Assembly: GCA_963797635.1 (NCBI GenBank)
Contig: CAWCPZ010000004.1
Location: 62,001-126,000 of the forward strand
DNA from: JAOUEA01 sp963797635
GTDB taxonomy: Bacteria; Actinomycetota; UBA4738; HRBIN12
DNA: 64,000 nucleotides
Reading direction: 5' to 3'
In this document: one piece after another, positions 1 through 9,554 of the stretch
How positions within the stretch are numbered: position 1 is the stretch's first letter
How the letters are laid out: each line of letters starts with the position of its first letter
Made by a program: the position numbers and the translations under genes
The notes under the pieces: model-generated
Told to the model about the DNA's origin: nothing
The model's database searches: none
Seen by the model: only the letters and a program-made list of their open reading frames with translations

Positions 1-34
1 CCCGCTCGCCTCCCATCACCAGCGATTCGGCCAT
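1..34 (-). CDS. Start of an unidentified gene, cut by the window edge
   Basis: An ATG at 34-32 on the minus strand opens a frame reading MAESLVMGGER to the window edge. An AGGAGA ribosome-binding site (complement of 41-46) lies six bases before it, which makes the start credible. Eleven residues are too few to name a family. An IGGER-like N-terminus occurs in aldehyde dehydrogenases, which would suit the adjacent amine-catabolism genes, but that is only a guess. Confidence 0.45.
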   Translation of the reverse strand, partial: MAESLVMGGER

Positions 35-87
35 CGACGTTCTCCTGTTCTCGACGTTGGTCTCGGATGCTTGTTCTCGGTGGCGAC

Positions 88-432
88 CTAGCCCTCGGGC
101 AGATCGTCGGTGACGAAGATGGCGCCGTTCCAGAACGCCTCCAGCCGTTTGGGGAACCGCCGCAGCACCAGGTGGAGTTCCTCGGGCGGATCGAACTTGC
201 CGAAGTCGCACCACAGCTCGAACCCGTCGGCGGGGAACTCGGTGAATCGATGCGAGCGTCGCGCGCTGCGCTTGCGCTTGGTCTGGCGCGACTGGCCCGG
301 TGGCGCCATCGAGGCATCGAGGTAGATCAGCGCCGGCCCACCGAGACCACCGTGCGGATCGAGCCACACCCACACCACGCCGCCGCCCTCGCGGATCGAG
401 GACAGCGTCGGGTCATCGGCGACGATCTTCAC
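88..432 (-). CDS. Conserved hypothetical protein, 114 aa
   Basis: A small soluble protein I do not recognise. It opens VKIVADDPTL, has a basic stretch in the middle (QTKRKRSARR) and ends with an acidic, aromatic half containing ELWCDFGKFDPPEELHLVL. There is no signal peptide or membrane segment. The GTG start at 432 is chosen because a -10-like TAGCGT lies seven bases upstream, as in other apparently leaderless genes here, and because codons upstream of it look like antisense shadow of the dehydrogenase on the other strand. It is transcribed divergently from that dehydrogenase. Confidence 0.6.
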   Translation of the reverse strand: MKIVADDPTLSSIREGGGVVWVWLDPHGGLGGPALIYLDASMAPPGQSRQTKRKRSARRSHRFTEFPADGFELWCDFGKFDPPEELHLVLRRFPKRLEAFWNGAIFVTDDLPEG

Positions 433-439
433 GGCGCAC

Positions 440-445
440 ACGCTA
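440..445 (-). promoter_or_regulatory. -10 element TAGCGT, leaderless type
   Basis: On the minus strand TAGCGT is followed by seven bases and then the GTG start at 432. Spacing and sequence match the other TA(G/C)NNT elements in this window, implying transcription starts at or next to the start codon. Confidence 0.45.
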
Positions 446-495
446 CCCCGATGGGGATAGGCTTCGCGCGGCGTCGGAGGCGGAGGAGGAACCGG

Positions 496-1272
496 ATGCG
501 GTTGGACGGCAAGGTTGCGGTGATCACCGGCGGCGGAAGCGGCATGGGCAAGATCGCCTCGGAGCTGTTCGCGAGCGAAGGCGCGAAGGTCGTGCTCACC
601 GATGTCAACGACGAAGCGGGCGAAGCCGCCGCCGCGGGGATCGTCGCCGGCGGGGGCGACGCCGCCTACGTCCACGCCGACGTGTCGAAGGAATCCGAAG
701 CCGAGGCGATGGTGCACGCGGCCGTCGAGCGGTTCGGCGGCCTCCACATCCTCTACAACAACGCGGGCGTGATGCTGCCCGATGACGGTTCGGTCGACAC
801 CACCGACGAGCGCATCTGGGACATCACCCTGGGGGTGAACGTCAAGGGCGTGGCCTTCGGGTGCAAGTTCGGGGTGCCCGCCATGATCGCCAGCGGCGGC
901 GGGTCCATCATCAACGTCGCGTCGTTCGTCGCATGGCTCGGCGCCGCCACCTCGCAGACCGCCTACACCGCATCCAAGGGCGCGGTCCTGGCGATGACGC
1001 GGGAGATCGCGGTGGAGTACGCGCGCAAGGGCGTCCGCTGTAACGCGTTGTGCCCGGGACCGATCGAGACCCCGCTGCTGATGCAGCTCCTGTCCGACGA
1101 GCAGAAGAAGCAACGGCGCTTCGTCCACATCCCGATGGGCCGTCTGGGGCAGGCCGAAGAACTCGCGAAGGCCGCGCTGTTCCTGGCGAGCGACGACTCG
1201 AGTTACATGACCGGCGCCTCGCTGATCGTCGACGGCGGGATCACGGCCGCCTACGTCACGCCCGAGGACTAG
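496..1272 (+). CDS. Short-chain dehydrogenase/reductase (SDR)
   Basis: NAD(P)-dependent oxidoreductase of the classical SDR family, 258 aa, cytosolic. Seen: the nucleotide-binding TGGGSGMG near residue 12, the NNAG structural motif near 90, a catalytic Ser in the INVAS region, the YTASK Tyr/Lys pair near 155, and the C-terminal VDGG. An ADV segment near 60 follows the adenine pocket. The ATG at 496 has a GGAGGAGG ribosome-binding site seven bases upstream. Substrate cannot be read from sequence. Mycobacterial genomes carry an SDR beside a glutamine-synthetase-like gene and a class I amidotransferase (the Rv2857c-Rv2860c region), and the same companions follow here, so a role in oxidising an amine- or alcohol-derived intermediate is plausible. 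Confidence 0.85.
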   Translation: MRLDGKVAVITGGGSGMGKIASELFASEGAKVVLTDVNDEAGEAAAAGIVAGGGDAAYVHADVSKESEAEAMVHAAVERFGGLHILYNNAGVMLPDDGSVDTTDERIWDITLGVNVKGVAFGCKFGVPAMIASGGGSIINVASFVAWLGAATSQTAYTASKGAVLAMTREIAVEYARKGVRCNALCPGPIETPLLMQLLSDEQKKQRRFVHIPMGRLGQAEELAKAALFLASDDSSYMTGASLIVDGGITAAYVTPED

Positions 1273-1409
1273 TCATTCCGGGCAGGCTCAGACCAACCCC
1301 CGACTTGACGGCTTCGCCCCCAAGGTCTCTGATACGCGAGGGTTCCGACCGGTTCGGGATCGCACGGTTCGTCTCGCCACCTGCACCACGGGAGGGAAGG
1401 GGGGAGTAG

Positions 1410-3067
1410 ATGGACGAAGCCGCCAGAGCGAGCACCGGCACCGATGCCACTCGCAAGACCGACACCGAGCGGCTCCACGAACTCGGCTACGCCCAGGAGT
1501 TGAAGCGGGGCATGTCCGGGTTCTCGAACTTCGCGGTGAGCTTCACGATCATCTCGATCCTGTCAGGGTGTCTGACCCTGTTCGGGTTCGGCATGTTCGT
1601 CGGAGGTCCCGCGAGCAGCGCCTACGGCTGGCTCCTCGTCGGCCTCATGGTCACCTTCGTCGGGTTGGCCATGGCCGAGGTGTGCTCGAGCTATCCGACG
1701 GCGGGCGGCCTGTACTACTGGTCGGCGAAGCTCGCCAAGAAGAACGGGCCCGCATGGGCCTGGTTCACGGGCTGGTTCAACCTGCTGGGCCAGGTCGCGA
1801 TCACCGCGGGCATCGACTTCGGGCTCTCGGCGTTCATCTGCGCCTTCATGGGCATCGCGTTCGATGTCGAGGTGACGAAGGTCATCCTGATCGGCACCTA
1901 CACGGTGGTGCTGGCGGTCCACGGGCTGCTCAACACGTTCGGCGTGCGGCTGGTCGCGATCTTCAACAACGTGAGCGTGTGGTGGCACGTGGCCGGCGTC
2001 GCGATCGTGGTGGCGATGTGCATCATCCTGCCCGACTCGCACACGTCGCTGGGGACGATCTTCAGCTTCAGCCAGGAGCCCTCGGCACCGGGTCAGGTCG
2101 CGGGATTCATCAACGCGACCGGGTTCACGAAGAGTCCGATCGCCGATCCTCGGGCATCACGGCCTACGTGTTCCTGATCGGGATGCTGCTCGCGCAGTAC
2201 ACGATCACCGGCTACGACGCCTCCGCGCACATGACCGAGGAGACCCACGACGCCGACGTCTCCGGCCCGAACGGGATCTGGAAGTCGATCGTGATCTCGG
2301 TGTTCTTCGGCTACATCCTGCTGCTGGCGGTGTGGTACGCGATGCAGGGACAGGCCGGCTACGACGCGGCGGCCGCGTTCCAGTACCCGGCGACCGGGAA
2401 CATCGCGGCTCCGGCCGGGATCTTCCTCGACTCGTTCGGCAAGAGCTGCGGCGATCTTCGCGTTGATCATCGTGATGGGCGCGCAGTTCTTCTGCGGCAT
2501 GGCGTCCGTCACGACGAACTCGCGCATGATCTACGCGTTCTCCCGTGACGGCGCGGTCCCCGGTCACCGGTGGTGGCACTCGATCAACAAGCGGACCCGC
2601 ACCCCAACCAACGCGATCTGGCTGGCCGCCGTGCTGGCCTGGTTGCTGGTCGCGCCCGCGTACTGGCTGGGTTCGATCGTCGCCTACTTCGCGGTGACGG
2701 CCGTCGGCGTGATCGGCCTCTACATCGCCTACGTGATCCCGATCTTCCTGCGGCGCCGAGCGGGCGACGCGTTCCAGGAAGGCCCGTGGAAGCTGGGCAA
2801 GTGGAGCGCGCTCATCGGATGGATCGCCGTGATCTGGGTGGCGTTCATCTGCATCATCCTGATGCTGCCGCAGTTCAACTGGGGCGACGGGATCAAGTTC
2901 ATCGACGTGTTCAACTTCACGCCGGTGATCGTCGGCGGGGTGTTCATCATCACGGGCCTGTGGTGGGTCATCTCGGCCCACAAGTGGTTCAAGGGACCGC
3001 AAGGTGCAGGGGTCCGCCCGAGGAACTGGCCGCGATCGAGGCCGACCTCGAACTGAAGCACAGCTAG
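1410..3067 (+). CDS. APC-superfamily amino acid/GABA-type permease, frame broken three times
   Basis: Integral membrane transporter of the APC superfamily, closest by eye to the amino acid/choline (Uga4/Bat1-like) group: it opens ELGYAQELKRGMSGFSNF and carries the family block with FGFGMFVGGP and a SYPTAGGLYYW motif in helix 3. About 12 hydrophobic segments. The reading frame shifts near 2152 (one C missing from a CCC run), near 2446 (one extra T) and near 3010 (one G missing). Undoing all three gives exactly 552 codons of continuous protein ending EADLELKHS. Clean protein either side of each break argues for sequencing error rather than decay. It lies 88 bases before the ligase gene, so it probably imports that enzyme's amine substrate. 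Likely substrate: GABA, a polyamine or ethanolamine; not decided by sequence. Confidence 0.8.
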
Positions 3068-3154
3068 GCATCGACGATCGAAGGGGGCGCGGCGGGCCGA
3101 CACGGCCGCCGCGCCTCGTTCGTTCACCGCAGGAGGCCGGAGAAGGAGAACGAC

Positions 3155-4537
3155 ATGGACGTCCAGGGCATGCTCAGCGCGAAGCAGCTCGAGGAACTGG
3201 CGACGGCGGGCGAGATCGACACGGTGCTGTGCATGTTCACCGACCTGCAGGGCCGGTTCATGGGCAAGCGGATCCTTCCCGACTTCTTCCTGGAGGAGAT
3301 CCTGGGCGCCGAAGGCCTGCACGCGTGCCTCTACCTGCTCGCCGTCGACATGGAGATGGAGCCGCTGCCCGGCTACGAGTACGCGAGCTGGGAGACCGGC
3401 TACGGCGACTTCCGCATGGTGCCCGACATGGCGACCTTGCGCCTGTGCCCATGGCTGGAGAAGACGGCCATGGTGATCTGCGACATCTACGCCGAAGACG
3501 AGGACGTGGCGGTGCCGGTGGCGCCGCGCCAGATCCTGAAGGACCAGCTGGCGAAGGCCGCGAAGATGGGCTACACGGTCAAGACCGGCTCGGAGCTGGA
3601 GTTCTACCTGTTCAAGGACGGCTACGACGAACTGGCCGAGCGCGGGTACCGCGACGTGCATCCGTCGAGCAGCTACATCATGGACTACCACATGCTCCAG
3701 ACCACCAAGGACGAGTGGATCATCCGCCAGATCCGCAACCACATGCGTGGCGCGGGCATCCCGATCGAGTTCTCCAAGGGCGAGTTCGGCAAGGGCCAGC
3801 ACGAGATCAACATCACCTACTCCGATGCCCTGTCGAACGCCGACCATCACTCGATCTACAAGCACGGCGTGAAGGAGATCGCGGCGCTCAACGGCGTGTC
3901 GGCCACGTTCATGGCGAAGTGGACGATGGACGAGGCGGGGTCCTCGTGCCATCTGCACTCGTCGATCTGGAACGCCAAGGGCACGAAGAGCCTCACGTGG
4001 AGCGACGAGGGCGTCGGCAACATGACCGACGAGTTCCGCTGGTACCTCGGAGGGCTCATGGCGACGGCGCGCGAGATGGCGTGGATGTACGCGCCGTTCG
4101 TGAACAGCTACAAGCGCTATCAACTGGGTTCGTGGGCGCCGACCGCGATCGTGTGGAGCCGGGACAACCGGACCTGCGGCTACCGCACCGTCGGTGAGCA
4201 CAAGGCGTTCCGCGTGGAATCGCGGATCCCCGGCGCGGACGCGAACCCGTACCTGGCCTTCGCCGCCACGGTGGCCGCCGGCATGTGGGGCATCGAGAAC
4301 AAGATCGAGCCGCCCGCGATGTTCGAGGGCAACGCCTACGAGGCCAAGCGCGTGCCTCGGGTGCCCACCAGCTTGCACGAGGCGATCGACGTGTTCCGCA
4401 AGTCGAAGGCCGCCAAGGAGATGTTCGGCGACTTCGTGTACGGCCATCTGCTGAACACGGCGGTCCAGGAGCAGACGACCTTCGACAACCTGTGCGTCAC
4501 CGACTGGGAGCTGAGCCGGTACTTCGAACGAGGATGA
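3155..4537 (+). CDS. Glutamine-synthetase-like gamma-glutamyl amine ligase
   Basis: ATP-dependent ligase of the glutamine synthetase fold, 460 aa. Seen: N-terminal beta-grasp domain with DLQGRFMGKR, metal ligands in GSELEFYLF, the KGQHEINI glutamate motif, GSSCHLHSS with the phosphate/metal His, the NSYKRYQLGSWAPTA loop, the Arg in WSRDNRT, and RVESRIPGADANPYLA. It lacks the C-terminal adenylylation-type region of GlnA. Streptomyces GlnA3 and GlnA4, which act on polyamines and ethanolamine, and PuuA are family precedents, so the product is probably a gamma-glutamyl amine. ATG at 3155 follows AGGAGG and AAGGAG. The permease lies upstream and amidotransferase/PuuD hydrolases lie 5 kb downstream. 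Ordinary nitrogen-assimilating GS is the less likely alternative. Confidence 0.8.
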   Translation: MDVQGMLSAKQLEELATAGEIDTVLCMFTDLQGRFMGKRILPDFFLEEILGAEGLHACLYLLAVDMEMEPLPGYEYASWETGYGDFRMVPDMATLRLCPWLEKTAMVICDIYAEDEDVAVPVAPRQILKDQLAKAAKMGYTVKTGSELEFYLFKDGYDELAERGYRDVHPSSSYIMDYHMLQTTKDEWIIRQIRNHMRGAGIPIEFSKGEFGKGQHEINITYSDALSNADHHSIYKHGVKEIAALNGVSATFMAKWTMDEAGSSCHLHSSIWNAKGTKSLTWSDEGVGNMTDEFRWYLGGLMATAREMAWMYAPFVNSYKRYQLGSWAPTAIVWSRDNRTCGYRTVGEHKAFRVESRIPGADANPYLAFAATVAAGMWGIENKIEPPAMFEGNAYEAKRVPRVPTSLHEAIDVFRKSKAAKEMFGDFVYGHLLNTAVQEQTTFDNLCVTDWELSRYFERG

Positions 4538-4554
4538 ACGCTCGGGGTCGGTGC

Positions 4555-4560
4555 TAGGTT
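4555..4560 (+). promoter_or_regulatory. -10 element TAGGTT, leaderless type, for etfB
   Basis: TAGGTT ends six bases before the GTG start of etfB at 4567 and no Shine-Dalgarno sequence is present. It suggests the etfBA-oxidoreductase operon has its own promoter separate from the ligase upstream. Confidence 0.5.
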
Positions 4561-4566
4561 CCCCGT

Positions 4567-5337
4567 GTGAACGTCGTCGTCCTGGCCAAATGGGTGCCCG
4601 AGCCCCAAGGCACGCCATCGCTGGGTCCCGATCATCTGCTCGTGCGTGACGGCGCCGACGGCGCGCTCGACCCCGGCGACGAGATCGGCCTGGAGGCGGC
4701 CCTCCAACTGGTGGAACGGGACGGTGGCGAGATCACCGTCGTCTCGATGGGCCCCGAGATCGCGTCGGCCGCGGTCCAGCGCGCCTTGGCGATGGGTGCG
4801 CACCGCGGCGTCCTGGTGACCGACGATGCGCTGCGTGGCGCCGACGCGCTGGTCACCGCGCGCGTGCTCGCCGCCGCGGTGCGGCACGCGGAGCCTCCCG
4901 ACCTGGTGATCGCCGGCGTGGAGTCGACCGACGGCTACACCGGCACGCTGCCGGCCACCGTCGCGGAGCTCCTCGAACTCCCCAGCGTGACCTTCGCTCG
5001 GGCGCTCGACGTCGCCGACGGTGCCATCCGCGCCGAACGGCAGACCGCGACCGGCTACGACGTCGTCACCTGTCCCCTGCCCGCGGTGGTCACCCTCACC
5101 GCCGGGGCCACCGAGCCCCGCTACCCCAGCCTCAAGGGCGTCATGGCCGCCAAGCAGAAGCCGTTCGACCGGCTGACCGTCGCCGATCTCGGGCTCGATG
5201 CCGACGCCCTGACGCCGACCCAGCGCGTGGCGACCGTGGAGGCCGCGCCCACCAAGGCGGGCGGCGAGACGATCGACGCGAGCGACGACGCCGTCGCGCG
5301 CATCGCCGACCTGCTCGCCGAAGCGAAGGTGATCTGA
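4567..5337 (+). CDS. etfB: Electron transfer flavoprotein, beta subunit
   Basis: Small subunit of ETF, 256 aa, cytosolic; it carries AMP and forms a heterodimer with the FAD-bearing alpha subunit, taking electrons from acyl-CoA dehydrogenases. Seen: N-terminal NVVVLAKWVPEPQ, DEIGLEAALQLVE, the SMGP and RALAMGAHR elements, GVESTDGYTGTLPATVAELL, and the conserved CPLPAVVTLTAGATEPRYPSLKG near residue 175. Length is normal. GTG at 4567 is set by the -10 element six bases upstream and by the N-terminal match. etfA follows two bases after the stop. Confidence 0.93.
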   Translation: MNVVVLAKWVPEPQGTPSLGPDHLLVRDGADGALDPGDEIGLEAALQLVERDGGEITVVSMGPEIASAAVQRALAMGAHRGVLVTDDALRGADALVTARVLAAAVRHAEPPDLVIAGVESTDGYTGTLPATVAELLELPSVTFARALDVADGAIRAERQTATGYDVVTCPLPAVVTLTAGATEPRYPSLKGVMAAKQKPFDRLTVADLGLDADALTPTQRVATVEAAPTKAGGETIDASDDAVARIADLLAEAKVI

Positions 5338-5339
5338 CC

Positions 5340-6302
5340 ATGACGACGGTGTGGGTGGCCGCCGAGCACGACGGCACGGGGTCGCTCAGCGCCGCCACCG
5401 GTGAACTCCTCACGAAGGCGCGCGCGCTCGGTGACACCGTGGACCTGATCGCCCTCGGATCCGGGGCGTCCGCGACGGCGGGGGCAGCCGGAGGGCTCGG
5501 GGCCGGGCGCGTGTTCGCCTGCGACGACCCCGCCCTGGACGACGCGCCTCGGGCGAACGCCCACGTGGTGGCGCGCTTGGTGGGTGAGCACACCCCCGAC
5601 CTGGTGCTGTTCGCGACGACCTACGCGGGACGGGACATCGCCGGCCGGCTCCAGGCGAGGACGGGTTCGGCGTTGATGAGCAACGCCACGGACGTCCTCA
5701 GCCCGACGCGAGCTCGCACGGAGATCCTCGGCGGCACGCAGATCGTCGACGTCGACCTGGATGGGCCGACGCCCATCGTGCTCATGAAACCGAGATCGAT
5801 CGAGGCCGAACCCACCGGCGGCGGCCCCGCCGAGGTCGTCACGATCGCCGCGGACCTGCCGCCAGGGTTGGTGGACGCCCGGGTCGAAGAACGGCACGAA
5901 GCGGCGGCGACCGGCCCGTCCCTGGACGACGCCGCCGTGGTGGTGGCGGGCGGCCGAGGGCTGGGTGGCCCCGAGGCGTTCGCGATGCTGGACGACCTCG
6001 CGAGCGCGATCGGCGGGGCGGCCGTGGGCGCATCGCGCGCAGCGGTCGACGCCGGTTGGGTCCCGTACGCCTATCAGATCGGCCAGACCGGCCGGACCGT
6101 GAAGCCCACGGTCTACATCGCGGTGGGGATCAGCGGCGCGCTGCAGCACATCGTGGGCATGAAGGGCGCCGCCCGCATCATCGCGATCAACAAGGATGCC
6201 GACGCGCCGATCATGCAGCTCGCCGACCTCGCCGTCGTGGGCGACCTCACCGCGGTGGTCCCGGCCCTCACGCAGGAGATCCGCCGACGAGCCGGCTCCT
6301 GA
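5340..6302 (+). CDS. etfA: Electron transfer flavoprotein, alpha subunit
   Basis: FAD-binding ETF subunit, 320 aa. The N-terminal half is the weakly conserved ETF domain. The C-terminal half holds the FAD site: GGRGLGGPEAF, GASRAAVDAGWVP, QIGQTGRTVKP, and the GISGALQHIVGMK stretch followed by AINKDADAPI. It starts two bases after etfB, so the two are co-translated, and its TGA overlaps the next gene. With that gene it passes electrons from acyl-CoA dehydrogenases to the respiratory quinone. Confidence 0.94.
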   Translation: MTTVWVAAEHDGTGSLSAATGELLTKARALGDTVDLIALGSGASATAGAAGGLGAGRVFACDDPALDDAPRANAHVVARLVGEHTPDLVLFATTYAGRDIAGRLQARTGSALMSNATDVLSPTRARTEILGGTQIVDVDLDGPTPIVLMKPRSIEAEPTGGGPAEVVTIAADLPPGLVDARVEERHEAAATGPSLDDAAVVVAGGRGLGGPEAFAMLDDLASAIGGAAVGASRAAVDAGWVPYAYQIGQTGRTVKPTVYIAVGISGALQHIVGMKGAARIIAINKDADAPIMQLADLAVVGDLTAVVPALTQEIRRRAGS

Positions 6303-8281
6303 GCGCCCTCGCGCTCGCGGCCGTCCTGGCGACGGCGCTCGTGCTGTTCCTCGCCCGCGGCCGGCAGCGGGCGCGTCTGGTCCGCGCGGCCAGACCCGGC
6401 GGGCGCACCGACGACACCGCTGCCCGCACCACCCGCGAGCTCTCGCACGTGCTCGGCCAGCGCAAGCTGTTCCAGAAGGCGGTGCCGGGCCTGATGCACG
6501 CGTTCATCTTCTGGGGGTTCCTGGTGCTGCTGCCCACGATCGTCGAGGCGATGCTGGCGGTGATCGATCCCGACTGGACCTTGCCGATCCTCGGGCACGC
6601 GGCGTGGTTCGCCGTCATGGTCGACGTCTTCGCCGTCCTCGTCCTGGTGGGCGTCGGTACCGCGTTCTGGATCCGCAAGGTGCAGCGACCCGACCGGTTC
6701 CGTGGCAGTCATCTGGGGGAGGCCGATCGCATCCTGCTCGCGATCACCGCGATCGTGGTGACGCTGCTGTTGTGGAACGCCTCCCGGATCGCGCTGGGTC
6801 TCGTGGCGAACCCGGGTCCGGTCTCGGACGCGCTGTCGGGCCTCTTCGGTGGCGGTTCGACCACCGAGGCCGCCGAACGGGTCCTCGTGTGGTCGCACCT
6901 GCTGGTGGTGCTCGGCTTCCTCGTCTACCTGCCCGCCTCGAAGCACCTGCACATCATCACGGCGGCGCCGAACGTGTGGTCCGCCAAGACCGCCCCCAGC
7001 GGCAAGCTCGAGAAGCTCGAGATCGATCTCGAGGCCCCCGAGGCCGAGATCCGGTTCGGTGCCGCCACCGCCGCGGACCTGTCGCGGCCCCAGCTGCTCG
7101 ACCTGTTCTCGTGCACGGAGTGCGGGCGCTGCCAGGAGGTCTGTCCTGCGTGGGCCACCGGCAAGCCGCTCAGCCCGAAGCTGCTGATCATGCAGCTCCG
7201 CGACCACGTCACCGCCGAGGCACCGGCGATCCTGGCGGCCGCCGACGGTACGGGCGTCGTCGAGCTGCAGCCGCTGGTGCCCAACGCGGTGAGCGACCAG
7301 GTGGTCTGGGACTGCGTCACGTGCGGTGCCTGCGTGCGTGAGTGCCCCGTCGACATCGAGCACGTCGACACGATCGTCGACCTGCGCCGGCACCTGGTGA
7401 TGGCGGAGTCTCGCTTCCCGGCCGAAGCGGGCTCCATGCTCCGCGGCATCGAAGGTCCCGCCGAGAACCCGTGGGCCCAGCCGGCCAGCGCGCGCATGGA
7501 CTGGGCCGACGGGCTGGGCGTGCGGGTGCTGCAGCCCGGCGAGGAGCCGCCCGAGTTCCTGTTCTGGGTGGGCTGCGCGGGGGCGTTCGACGAACGAGCT
7601 CGCGAGGCCACGCGGTCGATCGCCCGTCTGCTCACCGCCGCCGGCGCGGACTACGCGGTGCTCGGTCCGGCGGAACGATGCACGGGCGATCCGGCGCGGC
7701 GGATGGGCCACGAGTACCTGTTCCAGATGCTCGCCGAGCAGAACGTCGCCACCCTGCAGGAGCACCGCGTGACGAAGATCGTCGCGAGCTGCGCGCACTG
7801 CTTCAACACGCTCGCGAACGAGTACCCCGACTACGGCGGAACCTTCGAGGTGCTGCATCACACCGAGGTGCTCTCGGCGTTGCTGCGCGACGGCCGCCTC
7901 TCTCCCCGTCCGGGTGCCAGCGTGGACAGCGCCACGTTGCACGACCCCTGCTATCTGGGCCGGCACAACGGACGCTTCGACGCGCCACGCGAGGTGCTCG
8001 GAGCGTCGGCCACGAGCACGGTCGAGATGCCGCGTTCGCGCGAACGCTCGTTCTGCTGCGGCGCCGGTGGCGCCCGCATGTGGATGGAGGAGGACGAGGG
8101 CACCGACCGGATCAACGAGACGCGCTTCGCCGAAGCCGCCGCGACGGGTGCCACCACCGTCGGTACCGCGTGCCCCTACTGCCTCGTGATGCTCGACGAC
8201 GCCTCGAAGTCGGACGCGAGCGATGTGCGGGTGGCCGACGTCGCCACCCTGCTCGCCGAGTCGGTCCTGGATCCCGACTAG
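6299..8281 (+). CDS. Membrane Fe-S ETF:menaquinone oxidoreductase (EMO-like)
   Basis: About 660 aa. The N-terminal third has five hydrophobic helices resembling the cytochrome b (nitrate reductase gamma) fold, with His in GLMHAF, GHAAWF, VWSHLL and SKHLH as candidate heme ligands. Next is a ferredoxin-like pair of 4Fe-4S sites (CTECGRCQEVCP and CVTCGACVRECP). Then two CCG (DUF224) modules follow: ERCTGD with SCAHC, and FCCGAGG with ACPYC; the first module has CTG rather than CCG. Family precedent: membrane ETF:(methyl)menaquinone oxidoreductases of Geobacter and Syntrophus. Overlap with etfA supports direct coupling. The start is uncertain: the nearest candidate is a CTG at 6299 overlapping the etfA stop, and no ATG or GTG precedes the first helix. 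Confidence 0.85.
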   Translation: MSALALAAVLATALVLFLARGRQRARLVRAARPGGRTDDTAARTTRELSHVLGQRKLFQKAVPGLMHAFIFWGFLVLLPTIVEAMLAVIDPDWTLPILGHAAWFAVMVDVFAVLVLVGVGTAFWIRKVQRPDRFRGSHLGEADRILLAITAIVVTLLLWNASRIALGLVANPGPVSDALSGLFGGGSTTEAAERVLVWSHLLVVLGFLVYLPASKHLHIITAAPNVWSAKTAPSGKLEKLEIDLEAPEAEIRFGAATAADLSRPQLLDLFSCTECGRCQEVCPAWATGKPLSPKLLIMQLRDHVTAEAPAILAAADGTGVVELQPLVPNAVSDQVVWDCVTCGACVRECPVDIEHVDTIVDLRRHLVMAESRFPAEAGSMLRGIEGPAENPWAQPASARMDWADGLGVRVLQPGEEPPEFLFWVGCAGAFDERAREATRSIARLLTAAGADYAVLGPAERCTGDPARRMGHEYLFQMLAEQNVATLQEHRVTKIVASCAHCFNTLANEYPDYGGTFEVLHHTEVLSALLRDGRLSPRPGASVDSATLHDPCYLGRHNGRFDAPREVLGASATSTVEMPRSRERSFCCGAGGARMWMEEDEGTDRINETRFAEAAATGATTVGTACPYCLVMLDDASKSDASDVRVADVATLLAESVLDPD

Positions 8282-8303
8282 CGCGTCGCGGACTCCCGAC
8301 GGC

Positions 8304-9486
8304 TCAGGAGAACGCGCGGAGGCCGGTCAGCAGACCGCCGATCACCAGGGTGTGGATCTCTTCGGTGCCTTCGTACGTGATGACCGACTCGAGGTTGGTC
8401 ATGTGGCGCATGATCGGGTACTCCAGGGTGATCCCGTTGGCGCCGAGGATCCCGCGGCAGGTCCGGGTGATCTTCAACGCCTCGCGCGTGTTGTTGAGTT
8501 TGCCGAACGACACGTGCTCGGGTTGCAGACGGCCCTCGTCCTTCATGCGACCGAGGTGCAGCGCCAGCAACGTTCCCTTGTTGAGCTCGAGCGCCATGTC
8601 GGCCAGCTTCTTCTGCGTCAGCTGGAACGTGCCGATCGGCTTGCCGAACTGCTCGCGCGTCTTCGAATACTCCAAGCGCGGTCTCGAAGCACGCACGCGC
8701 CGCGCCCATCACGCCCCACACGATCCCGTAGCGGGCCTCGTTGAGGCAGGACAGCGGTCCCTTCAATCCCTGGACGCCCGGCAGGATGGCGTCGGCGGGG
8801 AGCCGCACGCCGTCCATCACCAGCTCGGACGTCACCGAGGCGCGCAGGGACATCTTCTTGTGGATGTCCGGCGCGCTGAACCCGGGCGAGGCCGTGGGCA
8901 CGACGAACCCCCGGATGCCCTCGTCGGTGTTGGCCCACACGATCGCGACGTCGGACACGCCGCCGTTCGTGATCCACATCTTCGTGCCGGACAGGACCCA
9001 GTCGTCGCCGTCGCGCTTGGCCACCGTCCGCATGCTGCCGGGGTCGCTCCCGGAGTCGGGCTCGGACAGGCCGAAGCACCCGATCGCCTCGCCGGCGGCC
9101 ATGCGCGGGAGCCACTCCGCCTTCTGCTCGTCGCTGCCGAAGGCGTAGATGGCGTACATCGACAGCGCGCTCTGCACCGAGACGAACGAGCGCAGTCCCG
9201 AATCGCCGGCTTCCAGTTCGAGCTCGACCAATCCGTAGGCCACCGAGTTCAGGCCCAGGAAATGCTCGCCTTCGAGCTGCATCCCGAGGAAGCCCATGCC
9301 GCCGAGTTCGGGGCCGAGTTCGCGCGCAGGGAACACGCCCTGCTCGTACCACTCCTCGACCTCGGGCAGGATCCGGCGCCGGACCCACTCGCGGGCGACG
9401 TCGCGGATCGCGCGCTCCTCATCGGTCAGTAGGTGCTCGAGATCGAGCAGGTCGGCGGGGTCGGCAGGCGGGTTGGCAGCACTCAT
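8304..9486 (-). CDS. Glutaryl-CoA dehydrogenase-like acyl-CoA dehydrogenase, one frameshift
   Basis: FAD enzyme oxidising an acyl-CoA and passing electrons to ETF; 393 aa once one inserted base near 8679 (CTTGGAG for CTGGAG or CTTGAG) is removed. Seen: LDLEHLLTDEERAIRD start, CFGLSEPDSGSDPGSM substrate/FAD loop, KMWITNGG, and a C-terminal half close to human GCDH: YSKTREQFGKPIG, QLTQKKLADMALE, GANGITLEYPIMRH, NLESVITYEGTEEIH with the catalytic Glu in YEGT. Those blocks favour glutaryl-CoA dehydrogenase over other members. ATG at 9486. It converges on the ETF oxidoreductase gene with 22 bases between stops, an arrangement that fits shared use of ETF though not shared transcription. Confidence 0.85.
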
Positions 9487-9554
9487 GGTTCGACGGTAGC
9501 ACCGGGGCCGCGGGGTGGTGCGGCACCCCCGGCCGCTGTGCCACACTCGATGCC

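Noticed and set aside
2140..3067. Permease treated as a decayed pseudogene
   Set aside because: Three isolated one-base changes with fully conserved sequence between them and restored codon count fit read error better than decay.
6299..8281. HdrD/GlpC-type heterodisulfide or glycerol-3-phosphate reductase
   Set aside because: CCG modules are shared, but the cytochrome b-like helices and fusion behind etfBA point to ETF:quinone transfer.
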